Source of the DNA: JBEEFP01 sp041166085
GTDB taxonomy: Bacteria; Actinomycetota; Acidimicrobiia; Acidimicrobiales; JAFATL01
Direction: 5' to 3'
DNA length: 64,000 nt
Assembly (NCBI GenBank): GCA_041166085.1
Contig: JBEEFP010000038.1
Location: forward strand, 1 to 64,000
In this document: piece after piece, positions 1-7,305 of the stretch
How the letters are laid out: each line of letters opens with the position of its first letter
Numbering within the stretch: the stretch's first letter is position 1
The notes under the pieces: generated by a model
Database searches by the model: none
What the model was told of the DNA's origin: nothing
Seen by the model: the letters and a program-made list of their open reading frames with translations, nothing else
Position numbers and translations under genes: made by a program

Positions 1-163
1 CCACCCGCGCCGCGGCGAGGGACTCGATGGTCGCCACTGCGTTCTTGATCGCACATGCGTCGCGCAAGGCGCGACGGGCCGACGTCACCGACAGCACGTG
101 CGCGTCGAAGTCGGCGGCCAAGGCCACCGTCGCACTGCGCAGCTCTGCGAGCGTCTCGCACAT
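1..163 (-). CDS. DUF222/HNH (13E12-family) protein, N-terminal part
   Basis: The reading frame runs off the left edge of the window; only 54 codons are visible. It begins MCETLAELRSATVALAADFD and continues with a helical stretch ending ATIESLAAARV. This layout matches the N-terminal helices of the actinobacterial DUF222 proteins that usually carry a C-terminal HNH nuclease domain. The start is the ATG at 161-163, preceded by a strong GGAGG eight bases upstream. The HNH part is outside the window, so nuclease identity is inferred from the N-terminus and from a second family member at 58948-60292. The promoter upstream carries an SOS-like operator. Confidence 0.6.
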   Translation of the reverse strand, partial: MCETLAELRSATVALAADFDAHVLSVTSARRALRDACAIKNAVATIESLAAARV

Positions 164-215
164 CCCAGCCACCTCCACCCAACGCAAGAGGCCGACCTCC
201 GGGGGAGCCCAGCTC

Positions 216-258
216 CCGAATACATGTTCGAGTATAGCAGGAATCCATTGCAGCGCAA
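216..258 (-). promoter_or_regulatory. Promoter with LexA/SOS-like box
   Basis: Reading leftwards toward the DUF222 gene there is a -35 element TTGCGC (258-253), a 16-base spacer and a -10 element TATACT (236-231). Directly downstream lies CGAACATGTATTCG (230-217). It differs by one base from the symmetric CGAAC-N4-GTTCG core of the actinobacterial SOS box. A repressor bound there would cover the -10 and the transcription start. SOS control of 13E12-type genes is known from mycobacteria; binding here is inference. Confidence 0.55.
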
Positions 259-320
259 GGGATTTCGAGAAGACTTTCCGACAATCACACCACCGTCCGC
301 ACGGCTGGCAGGATCTCGCC

Positions 321-683
321 ATGGCGATCACCGGCGCGCACGTCCTGCTGTACACAACCGAGCCCGAGGCGGTGCGCGACATCTTCCGCGACGTCTTCGG
401 CTGGGAGCACGTCGACGCAGGCCATGGCTGGCTCATCTTCGCCATGCCACCGGCGGAGCTGGCCATCCACCCAGGCGACGGACCGGCGTTCGACGCGGGC
501 GTGCGTCACGAGCTGACCCTCATGTGCGACGACCTCGGCGCGACGACTGAAGCGCTCCGCGCCAAGGGCATCGAGATCAAGGGCGAGCCGCACGAGGAAC
601 GCTGGGGCGTCGTCACGACGATGGTGCTACCCGGGGGTGTCGACGTGACGCTGTACGAGCCGCGGCACCCGACCGCGGTGTGA
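321..683 (+). CDS. VOC-family (glyoxalase-like) protein
   Basis: A 120-residue single VOC module of two beta-alpha-beta-beta-beta units. His7 in the first strand (AHVLLY), a His near residue 62 (VRHELTL) and the Glu in TLYEPRH near the C-terminus sit where the family holds its divalent metal. The ATG at 321 was chosen because the domain starts there; the frame stays open upstream only as a shadow of the opposite-strand gene. The substrate cannot be read from the sequence; such small VOC proteins act as isomerases, lyases, dioxygenases or binding proteins. It converges with the next VOC gene, whose stop is 7 bases away. Confidence 0.7.
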   Translation: MAITGAHVLLYTTEPEAVRDIFRDVFGWEHVDAGHGWLIFAMPPAELAIHPGDGPAFDAGVRHELTLMCDDLGATTEALRAKGIEIKGEPHEERWGVVTTMVLPGGVDVTLYEPRHPTAV

Positions 684-690
684 AGTCAGC

Positions 691-1149
691 CTAGAGCTTC
701 AGCGGCTTGATCGGCGCCATGATCAGCGCCGGGTCGTTGCGCCAGTCGACGCCGGCCACGTCGATGTAGAGCTCGATCTCGTGGCCGTCGGGATCACGGA
801 TGTACAGCGAGTGGGTGACGGTGTGGTCGCTGGCGCCGACGAAGTCGACGTCGTTGTCCTGCAGGGACTGCAGGGCCTCGCGGAGCTCGTCGTCGGTGTC
901 GCCGACCTTGAGACCGAAGTGGTACATGCCGACCCGGCGTCCCCCCGGCAGCGGGGCCGCGTCGGGACCGACCTCGATGAGGAGCAGCTCGTGGTGGGTG
1001 CGGCCGGTGGAGAAGGCGGCGGCGGGGAAGTTCATGCCGCCGCCCGACATGTCGAGCTCGGGGAAGCCGAGCACGTCACGGTAGAAGCGCCGCGACCGTT
1101 CGATGTCCCGCACGTACAGCACGATGTGGCCGAGCTCGCGTACCTGCAT
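691..1149 (-). CDS. VOC-family dioxygenase/lyase-like protein
   Basis: A 152-residue VOC protein. His8 (LGHIVLYV), a His near 75 (GMYHFGLKV) and the Glu of GHEIELY near 126 match the 2-His-1-carboxylate ligands of catechol-dioxygenase-like and glyoxalase-like members. The segment YIRDPDGHEIELY is the usual C-terminal signature. It is the last gene of a leftward run with the Hsp20 and GMC dehydrogenase genes, about 30 bases after the Hsp20 stop, so it may be co-transcribed. The physiological substrate is unknown. Confidence 0.75.
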   Translation of the reverse strand: MQVRELGHIVLYVRDIERSRRFYRDVLGFPELDMSGGGMNFPAAAFSTGRTHHELLLIEVGPDAAPLPGGRRVGMYHFGLKVGDTDDELREALQSLQDNDVDFVGASDHTVTHSLYIRDPDGHEIELYIDVAGVDWRNDPALIMAPIKPLKL

Positions 1150-1179
1150 ACACGTTGGTGAACGGGCGCCGCGCGCCCG

Positions 1180-1560
1180 CTATTCCCCCGGCTTGACCGT
1201 GACGGTCGCGCCGTCGCCCTTGAGGACGCGGACGGCGAGTTGGCCGTTGACGAGCGTCGCCTCCACGCCACCGCCGTACCCGTCGGGGAGGTCGAGCTCC
1301 CGCTCGTAGTTGCCGTAGTCCCATTCGTTGAGGACGTACTCACGTGGGCCGGCGCTGCGCAGGTCCGCGCAGAAGCGCAGCTTCCCGGGCGTGAGCTCGA
1401 TGGTCACGTCGTCGATCGTCACCGCCGGCATGGGGGCGAGGATCACGAGGGCTCCCGGGGTCTCGTAGACGTTCACGGGCACCTTCTGGGGCGGTCGGGT
1501 CTCGGCCGCCTCGGCAGTCGCGTCCTTGACCTGCTGCTGTGTGGCCCGCTCCGTGCTCAT
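1180..1560 (-). CDS. Hsp20/alpha-crystallin small heat-shock protein
   Basis: A 126-residue protein with a short Gln/Ala-rich N-terminus and an alpha-crystallin domain from about residue 28 to 122. The strand pattern VPVNVYETPGALVILAPMPA, the acidic central loop, and the closing ATLVNGQLAVRVLK are typical of Hsp20. The family binds unfolding proteins without ATP in the cytosol. The C-terminal I-x-I oligomerisation motif is absent; the protein ends TVTVKPGE. It starts 9 bases after the GMC dehydrogenase stop on the same strand, so the two are probably one transcript. Confidence 0.8.
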   Translation of the reverse strand: MSTERATQQQVKDATAEAAETRPPQKVPVNVYETPGALVILAPMPAVTIDDVTIELTPGKLRFCADLRSAGPREYVLNEWDYGNYERELDLPDGYGGGVEATLVNGQLAVRVLKGDGATVTVKPGE

Positions 1561-1569
1561 ACGGCGAAC

Positions 1570-3411
1570 CTACCCATCTTCCGCGAGACGGCGCGCCGCA
1601 GACGCGGCAGCGGCGGCGGCTGCTCCGGCGACCAGCGCGCCGGCACCGGCCGCACCCGTCGCGGGCAGGCGGGCCGGCGCCGCGCCCCTCCCCTGCTGCG
1701 CGCCCGCCACGCTGGCCCAATGGCGCGCGTTGCGCAGGGCCGTCGCCATGATGGTGAGCGTCGGGTTGTGGCCGCCGGCCGACGAGAACACCGCACCGTC
1801 GCTCACGAACACGTTGTCCATGGTGTGGACGCGTCCCCATCCGTCGGTGGCACCGAGCTTGGGGTCGGACGACATGCGCAGGCCGCCCATGACGTGGGCG
1901 CCGCCGGGGACGTTTCCTGCCGCGACCGGGAACATGTCCGACGACGTCTCGGGGACGGCCGCGGCCGCGTCGGCGCCCGACGCCTTCAGCAGCGCGGTCA
2001 GCAGCGGGATGTAGAACGACTGCGTCATCAGCTCGTGCTTCCCGGGCGCGAAGGTGATGCGCGCCACGGGCCTGCCCCGGTAGTCCTTCACCTTGGGATC
2101 GAGGTCGACCGCGTTGGTGCGGTAGGGGAGGTCCTCACCGATCATCTCCACGCCCGCCAGTCGATCGCGCAGCAGCGACGCCCGCATGAGCTGCTTGAAG
2201 ATGGCGCCGAACGGCTTCTCCGGCTGCAGGATCGGGAGCAGCCCCTGGTAGGTCTTGGCCTCGGCGATGGGGTCCTGCGTGCCGCCGAGCTCGAGCACGC
2301 CGGCCCGGATGTAGGGCAGGCCGTTGGCCTGGGCGAAGGCGCGCGCGCCGGGGAACTCAGGGTCGGCGAAGTCGTCGGCCGCGTGCGACGTCGAGCGCCC
2401 TCGCCACGCGTGCACCCGCTCGCTGAGGAAGATCGCGAAGCCGGCCGTGAACCAGTGCATCATCAGGTACTTGCCGAGGACGCCCTGGGGATCCGGCAGC
2501 TCCGAGAGCAACGCCAGTCGCGCCGACTCGATGGCGTTGGCGGCGATGACGACGAGGTCGGCCTTCTCGGTGTGCTCCTTGCCCGCGTTGTCGATCCACG
2601 TGACGCCGGTGGCCTTCGAACCGTTGCGCTCGATGCGGGCGACGAACGCCTCCGCTCGCAGCTCGGCTCCGGCCAGCAGGGCCCGGCGCAGCGGCGCCAG
2701 TCCTCCCACCCGCGCGTGGATGGGGCAGCCGAAGTGGCTGCAGAACCCACAGTTGTTGCACGCAGGCCGGCCGGCGTAGGGCACCGAGTTGATGGCCATG
2801 GGCACGGGGAAGGGGTGCAGCCCGATGGCCGAGGCGCCCGCCGCCTCCAGCAACGACGAGTGCTGCGGCGGACCCGGCGGCATCGGCAGTTGCTTGGTGC
2901 GGGGCGCGTACTTGAGCGTCACCTCGGGCGGCAGCTTGGTGATGTCCCCGGCCACGCCGATGAGCTCCTCCACCTCGTCGTAGAACGGAGCGATCTCGTC
3001 GTAGGTGAAGGGCCAGTCGATGATGTCGGCACCGTCGACCGGACCGAGCAGGCTGTGCTTGGCGAAGTCGATGGTCCAGAACCGCGGCGTCTTGGCATCC
3101 CAATGGACGGTGCCCCCGCCCACGTTCATCGGCAGGTGGTTGACGTTGCCGACGAAGTCGGGATCGGTGGCCGTCGGCGAGCGCCGGTACGTGCGCGGTT
3201 CGAGCTCGTCGTAGTCCGGCTCTTCGAAGTAGCGGTACGACGCCTTGAGCTCGTCGTTGGAGAACGGCGTCGATGGTGTGGGCGACGTCAGGTCGCCGAA
3301 GTAGTTCGGACCCTTCTCCAGGATGACGACGTCGAAGCCGGCCTCGGCCAGCACCATCGCCGCGGTCGATCCGCCGGGACCGCTGCCAATGACCACCGCC
3401 TTATCGGCCAC
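1570..3411 (-). CDS. GMC-family flavin dehydrogenase, catalytic subunit
   Basis: A 613-residue flavoprotein. The FAD-binding fold begins at residue 6 (VVIGSGPGGS), and the GMC C-terminal domain holds the conserved GGHNPTLTIMATAL segment near 560. Residues 218-229 carry four cysteines (C218, C221, C224, C229), resembling the iron-sulphur ligand region of bacterial FAD-dependent glucose/sorbitol dehydrogenases. The gene overlaps the upstream small-subunit gene, which belongs to the same enzyme class, supporting a membrane or periplasmic dehydrogenase that passes electrons to a quinone or cytochrome. The Ala-rich C-terminus may be a membrane anchor. Start is GTG at 3411. The substrate is not evident. 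Confidence 0.8.
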   Translation of the reverse strand: MADKAVVIGSGPGGSTAAMVLAEAGFDVVILEKGPNYFGDLTSPTPSTPFSNDELKASYRYFEEPDYDELEPRTYRRSPTATDPDFVGNVNHLPMNVGGGTVHWDAKTPRFWTIDFAKHSLLGPVDGADIIDWPFTYDEIAPFYDEVEELIGVAGDITKLPPEVTLKYAPRTKQLPMPPGPPQHSSLLEAAGASAIGLHPFPVPMAINSVPYAGRPACNNCGFCSHFGCPIHARVGGLAPLRRALLAGAELRAEAFVARIERNGSKATGVTWIDNAGKEHTEKADLVVIAANAIESARLALLSELPDPQGVLGKYLMMHWFTAGFAIFLSERVHAWRGRSTSHAADDFADPEFPGARAFAQANGLPYIRAGVLELGGTQDPIAEAKTYQGLLPILQPEKPFGAIFKQLMRASLLRDRLAGVEMIGEDLPYRTNAVDLDPKVKDYRGRPVARITFAPGKHELMTQSFYIPLLTALLKASGADAAAAVPETSSDMFPVAAGNVPGGAHVMGGLRMSSDPKLGATDGWGRVHTMDNVFVSDGAVFSSAGGHNPTLTIMATALRNARHWASVAGAQQGRGAAPARLPATGAAGAGALVAGAAAAAAASAARRLAEDG

Positions 3412-4165
3412 CGGGCCTCCGCCTCGCGTAGAGCTGCCCCGCCGTCTGGAGCTGATCGAGCAGCTTGGACGTGGGGCTGCCGGTGGTCAGTGCGACGACG
3501 TCCGGCCCGTCGGACTGGCTCACCTCGTCGGGCGTGTAGCCGCGGGGCTGCGAGTCGCCGGGCCACTTGATCTCCTGCCAGCCGGTCAGGTTCTCGTTGC
3601 CGCCGTACTCGGGCAGGCAGTACGTCCCCTCGATGGCGTGGTTGAACATCAGGTCGCGGAACGGGGCGATGTCGCTCGACGAGAGGATGACGTCCTTTTG
3701 CAGCGCGGGGGCGGCGAGGAAGCCCTGCCCGTCGAGGGCGGCGACGCCGTCCTTGTACGCCTTCTGCAGCTTGGCGATGCGCTGCTCCCACCCCTGTCGC
3801 TGCGGCACCGTCAGCGGGATGAAGGTGGCCAGGTGGTTGGCGTCGCCTCCCTTGCGGTCACTCCACGGCCCACCCGCGTGCACGCGCTCGGGCGTGAGGG
3901 TGAGGGCGCCGAGCATGAGGTCGATGTAGCGGACGACGTTCGCCTCGCGGGCGCCGGGGTGGCCGACCTCGGTGGGGTCGTCGTCAGGCCCGGGAATGAG
4001 CCGGGCCGTCGCCTCGCGAACCACGTCGGCCTCGTGGTCGGTGAAGAACAGCAAGCCGCCTGCGGCCTGGGCGCGCGCCCACTCCAGCAGCGGGGCGGGA
4101 AGCAGCGCAGCCAGGCCGAGCAGGCCGGCCCCCTTGAGCACGGATCGTCGTGAGAGCTCCTCCAC
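3401..4165 (-). CDS. Gluconate 2-dehydrogenase subunit 3-like Tat protein
   Basis: A 254-residue protein beginning VEELSRRSVLKGAGLLGLAA, a twin-arginine signal peptide (RRSVLKG) with a hydrophobic core and an ARA cleavage site near residue 33. The mature part matches the gluconate 2-dehydrogenase subunit 3 family, the small 'hitch-hiker' subunit that carries its partner across the membrane by the Tat route. The GTG at 4165 is preferred because TACTCT (4179-4174) lies 8 bases before it, a leaderless arrangement; an in-frame GTG at 4171 is the alternative. It overlaps the GMC catalytic subunit by 11 bases. Confidence 0.75.
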   Translation of the reverse strand: MEELSRRSVLKGAGLLGLAALLPAPLLEWARAQAAGGLLFFTDHEADVVREATARLIPGPDDDPTEVGHPGAREANVVRYIDLMLGALTLTPERVHAGGPWSDRKGGDANHLATFIPLTVPQRQGWEQRIAKLQKAYKDGVAALDGQGFLAAPALQKDVILSSSDIAPFRDLMFNHAIEGTYCLPEYGGNENLTGWQEIKWPGDSQPRGYTPDEVSQSDGPDVVALTTGSPTSKLLDQLQTAGQLYARRRPGGR

Positions 4166-4202
4166 AGCCACTGAGAGTAGGGAGTGCGTAAGGTGGCCGC
4201 TC

Positions 4203-5180
4203 GTGGACCGCCCCAAGGCACTCGTGACGGCACCCTTCCGCGGCGAAGGGCTGCGCCAGCTCGAGGAGGTGGCCGACGTCGTCCTGGACCCGTGGATCGA
4301 CCACCGGCCCATGCGCATCTACGGGCCCGAGCAACTGGTCGAACGGCTGCAGGAGACCGGCGCGGACATCCTCATCTGCGAGGCCGACTTCTGCTCCGGA
4401 CCCGTCTTCGACCTGCCGCTGCGCGTGATCGGCTCGACGCGGGGCGACCCCACCAACGTCGACGTTCCCGGCGCGACGGCCAAGGGCATCCCTGTGCTGA
4501 AGGCGCCGGGCCGCAACGCCGACGGCGTGGCCGAGATGACCGTGGCCCTCCTCTTCGCGGTGAGTCGTCATGTCCTCCCCGCTGATGCGGACGTGCGGGC
4601 CCTCGAGGTCTTCCGCGACGGCACCGTGCCCTACCAGCGCTTCCGCGCGTGGGAGGTCAACGGACGCACGGCCGGGCTCGTTGGCCTGGGCGCCATCGGC
4701 CGCGCCCTGCGGTGGCGCCTGCAGGGCCTCGGCATGGAGGTGCTGGCGTACGACCCCTACAGCGACGAGGCCAAGGAGTCGCTCGAGGAGGTGCTCGAGC
4801 GCAGCGACGTGATCTCGATGCACGCAGCGGTGACACCGGAGACGCTCGGGTTGATCAACGCCGAACGCATCGCCCGCATGAAGGACGGCGTGATCTACCT
4901 CAACGCGGCGAGGGCCGCGTTGCACGACCTGGACGCGCTCGTCGAGGGCCTCCAGTCCGGCAAGCTCGGTGGAGCGGGGCTCGACCACTTCGAGGGCGAG
5001 CAGCTGCCCGAGGGTCATCCCCTCCTGACCATGCAACATGTGGTGTTGACGCCGCACATCGGCGGCGCGACCTACAACACCGAGGAGAACCACAGCCGCA
5101 TCATCGCGGCCGACGTGGCCCGCCTCCTGGCCGGCGAACGGCCGGTGCACATCGCCAACCCGGAGGTGCTCGACTCGTGA
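4203..5180 (+). CDS. D-2-hydroxyacid dehydrogenase (NAD-dependent)
   Basis: A 325-residue protein of the D-isomer-specific 2-hydroxyacid dehydrogenase family. It has the Rossmann motif GLVGLGAIGRALRWRL near residue 160, followed by an acidic NAD-ribose-binding residue in AYDPYSD. The catalytic Arg lies in LNAARAALHDLDAL, and the catalytic His is in LTPHIGGATYNT near 285. The start is GTG at 4203 with TAAGGT eight bases upstream, giving a leaderless mRNA. It diverges from the Tat-protein gene with only 37 bases between starts. The class II aldolase gene overlaps its stop by GTGA, so both are one operon; a sugar-acid or polyol-acid pathway is likely. Confidence 0.85.
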   Translation: MDRPKALVTAPFRGEGLRQLEEVADVVLDPWIDHRPMRIYGPEQLVERLQETGADILICEADFCSGPVFDLPLRVIGSTRGDPTNVDVPGATAKGIPVLKAPGRNADGVAEMTVALLFAVSRHVLPADADVRALEVFRDGTVPYQRFRAWEVNGRTAGLVGLGAIGRALRWRLQGLGMEVLAYDPYSDEAKESLEEVLERSDVISMHAAVTPETLGLINAERIARMKDGVIYLNAARAALHDLDALVEGLQSGKLGGAGLDHFEGEQLPEGHPLLTMQHVVLTPHIGGATYNTEENHSRIIAADVARLLAGERPVHIANPEVLDS

Positions 5181-5812
5181 AGCAAGAGGTGCTGGAGACG
5201 GCCAAGCGCATGGTCGAGATCGGGCTCAACGCGGGCACGGAGGGCAACATCTCGGCCCGTCAGCTCGACGGCACGATCGTCATCACGCCGTCGTCGCTCG
5301 ACTACAACGTCATGACCCTCGAGGACCTCGTCGTCATCGACCTCGACGGCAACGTCATCGAGGGGACGCGCGGCCCGTCGTCGGAGAAGGCCGTGCACCT
5401 CGAGTGCTACAAGGCCTACGACGAGGTGAACTCGGTCATCCACTCCCACGCCATGCACGCCAGCATGTTCGCCTGCGCCCGCCAGGCCATCCCCGCCGCC
5501 ATCGAGGAGTCGGTCGTGTTCATCGGCGGCGACATCCCGTGCTGCGACTTCAAGGACACCGGCTCCGACGACCTGGCGCGCGAGGCGGCCAAGATGCTCG
5601 CCGACCGGTCGGCCGTGCTGCTGGCCAACCACGGCATGGTGTCGATCGGCGCCGACCCGTACTCGGCGCTGCGCGTCGCCGCCCTCACCGAGAAGGTCGC
5701 CCAGATCGTCATCGGCGCCCGCGCCATCGGCGGCGAGCAGGCCGTCCCCGAGCAGCAGAAGCAGAACCTGCACGGCGTCTACCAGCTCATGCGCCCCCAC
5801 CGCCTGCCCTGA
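5177..5812 (+). CDS. Class II aldolase/adducin-family protein
   Basis: A 211-residue protein of the L-fuculose-phosphate/L-ribulose-phosphate aldolase family. Visible features are GTEGNISAR near the N-terminus (phosphate site), the acid residue in SSEKAVHLECYKAY, the zinc pair in SHAMHAS near residue 92, and the third zinc histidine in LANHGMVSIG near 155. The GTG start overlaps the dehydrogenase stop as GTGA, implying translational coupling. The family cleaves or epimerises phosphorylated sugars, or decarboxylates related acids. Together with the hydroxyacid dehydrogenase and nearby FGGY kinase it suggests sugar-acid breakdown. A perfect hairpin follows the stop. Confidence 0.85.
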   Translation: MKQEVLETAKRMVEIGLNAGTEGNISARQLDGTIVITPSSLDYNVMTLEDLVVIDLDGNVIEGTRGPSSEKAVHLECYKAYDEVNSVIHSHAMHASMFACARQAIPAAIEESVVFIGGDIPCCDFKDTGSDDLAREAAKMLADRSAVLLANHGMVSIGADPYSALRVAALTEKVAQIVIGARAIGGEQAVPEQQKQNLHGVYQLMRPHRLP

Positions 5813-5817
5813 CCCCC

Positions 5818-5866
5818 GTTCTCGAGGCAATGACTTACGGTTTCCGTAAGTCATTGCCTCGAGAAC
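5818..5866. terminator. Perfect 23-bp hairpin between convergent genes
   Basis: Bases 5818-5840 and 5844-5866 are exact reverse complements separated by a TTT loop. The hairpin starts 6 bases after the aldolase stop and ends 10 bases before the stop of the opposite-strand gene at 5876. No T-run follows, so it would be a bidirectional U-less terminator or a dispersed structural repeat. The stem is AT-richer than its surroundings. Confidence 0.7.
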
Positions 5867-5875
5867 CGGGTTGCG

Positions 5876-6106
5876 TCACCGCCGGCGGCGCTCGTCGTAG
5901 TCGTAGGACTGCTTCTGCCACCAGCGCTTCTTCTTGGGCGGAGGGCCGGGGTTGGCCAGGTGCTCCTGGACGACGGCCGTGAGCTCGGCCTCGTCGTCGT
6001 AGAGCACCGACCGCCAGCCGCACACGCACTGGGCGCCGTAGGACTTCCGACCCGCCTCCATGACGATGTACGGCGCTTCCTTCAGGTAGTGCTCGTCCTC
6101 AGCCAT
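5876..6106 (-). CDS. Small conserved-type protein with CxC and basic tail
   Basis: A 76-residue protein I do not recognise. It reads MAEDEHYLKEAPYIVMEAGR, then a CVCGW segment near residue 27 followed by an acidic helix, a Pro-Lys hinge (PGPPPKKKRWW) and a charged tail ending DYDERRRR. The start overlaps the end of the alcohol dehydrogenase gene by 8 bases, so it is probably translated from that mRNA. The GAQCVCGWRS pattern resembles half of a zinc ribbon or a domain that recognises another polypeptide, but two cysteines are too few for a full zinc site in a monomer. Confidence 0.6.
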   Translation of the reverse strand: MAEDEHYLKEAPYIVMEAGRKSYGAQCVCGWRSVLYDDEAELTAVVQEHLANPGPPPKKKRWWQKQSYDYDERRRR

Positions 6107-7274
6107 TCCCGTCCCTCATGTCGAAGGCCACCTTCAGCGCCCCGCTCGCGGCTTGGTCGGCAACCGCTCCGAAAGCATCGCGCCACTTCTCGAGCGGGAA
6201 GGTGTGGGTCAGCATCGCCGAGACGTCCACCCGTCCCGACTCGACCAGGTCGAAGTAGTGGGCCATGGCGTGCTGGCGCTTGCCGTCCACCTCCTCGATG
6301 CCGAAGGCGTTGGACCCGACGAGGCGGGCCTCCTTGAAGTACAGCGGCGTCCACTCGAAGCGCCCTGGCGGGTTCACGCCCAGCTCGACGATGGCGCCAC
6401 GCGACGCGATCACCCGGATGGCGATCTCGACGGTGAGGGGCGAGCCGATGGTGTCGTAGACGACGTCGACGTGGCCCGGGTAGGCGAAGTCGCGGCCGAG
6501 CCACGGCTTGCGGAGCGGGCTGCCCGACCACTCGGCGATCTGGGCGATGACGGCCTCGGGCGGGTCGTGGTCGATGACGGTCGCACCCATGGACCGGGCC
6601 AGGTCGGCCTGCACCGGGAAGCGGGCGATCGACAGCACGTCGACGTCGGGGTGCAGCGCCCGCAGGATGGCGACCGCGCACGTGCCCAGGGCACCGGCGC
6701 CGTGCACGACGGCCTTGCCCCCGGGCGGCGGCGGGGTTCGGGTCACCGCGTGCAGCGCGACCGAGAAGGGGTCGGCCAGCACCGCCACCTCGTCGGGGAT
6801 GGAATCGGGGACGGGGATGAGCATCGAGCGGTGCGCGGGCACCAACTCGCCGAAGCCGCCGGGCGCGTCCTTGGAGTTCCCGGTGTGGATGCCGGGCGCC
6901 AGCGCGCCCTCGGTGAAGTTCCAGCACAGCGACAGGTCGCCCACCTCGCAGGCCGGACACACCGGCTCGATGCCCCGAGGCGCGCACGAGAGCCACGGGT
7001 TCAGCACCACCCGCTCCCCCGTGCCGACGACGGTACCCACGACCTCGTGGCCGAGGATCTGCGGGAAGGAGATGAGGGCGGTCATCGCGTTGTCGGACGG
7101 ATCGCCGTCGCCGAAGTCCATGAGGATCTGTTTGCTGTCCGAGCCGCAGATGCCCGTGATGCGCGTCTTCAGGTGCACCCAGTCGGGACCGAACAGCTGC
7201 GGGTCGTCGAGCTCGAGCAGCGACAGCGGCAGGCCGCCCTCGTCCTCCGCCTCGCCGAACACCAGGGCGCGCAT
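6099..7274 (-). CDS. Zinc-dependent alcohol dehydrogenase (MDR family)
   Basis: A 391-residue medium-chain dehydrogenase. The catalytic zinc ligands are the Cys in GICGSDSK near residue 43 and the His in LGHEVVGTV near 75. A structural zinc loop runs CAPRGIEPVCPACEVGDLSLC. The nucleotide motif is VHGAGALGTCAVAIL near 195. The ATG at 7274 directly follows a GTG at 7277 that could also be used. The upstream gap contains a short tandem repeat with two 4-codon mini-ORFs. It follows the SDR gene and overlaps the small CxC gene. Likely substrate is a sugar alcohol or other polyol, judged from the kinase and aldolase nearby. Confidence 0.85.
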   Translation of the reverse strand: MRALVFGEAEDEGGLPLSLLELDDPQLFGPDWVHLKTRITGICGSDSKQILMDFGDGDPSDNAMTALISFPQILGHEVVGTVVGTGERVVLNPWLSCAPRGIEPVCPACEVGDLSLCWNFTEGALAPGIHTGNSKDAPGGFGELVPAHRSMLIPVPDSIPDEVAVLADPFSVALHAVTRTPPPPGGKAVVHGAGALGTCAVAILRALHPDVDVLSIARFPVQADLARSMGATVIDHDPPEAVIAQIAEWSGSPLRKPWLGRDFAYPGHVDVVYDTIGSPLTVEIAIRVIASRGAIVELGVNPPGRFEWTPLYFKEARLVGSNAFGIEEVDGKRQHAMAHYFDLVESGRVDVSAMLTHTFPLEKWRDAFGAVADQAASGALKVAFDMRDGNG

Positions 7275-7305
7275 CACAGCTCGCTCATCACAGCTCGTTC
7301 ATCAC
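7272..7305 (-). repeat. 14-bp tandem duplication at an SDR stop / ADH start
   Basis: On the minus strand GATGAACGAGCTGT is followed by GATGAGCGAGCTGT and then GATG. Each unit contains TGATG, so the SDR stop, two four-codon ORFs (MNEL and MSEL) and the dehydrogenase start are chained through overlapping stop-start codons. Confidence 0.7.

Noticed and set aside
1240..3570. A 776-codon open frame on the plus strand.
   Set aside because: It is antisense to the GMC dehydrogenase and Hsp20 genes, and its product is Arg/Gly-rich with no recognisable domain. High-GC DNA leaves shadow frames open.
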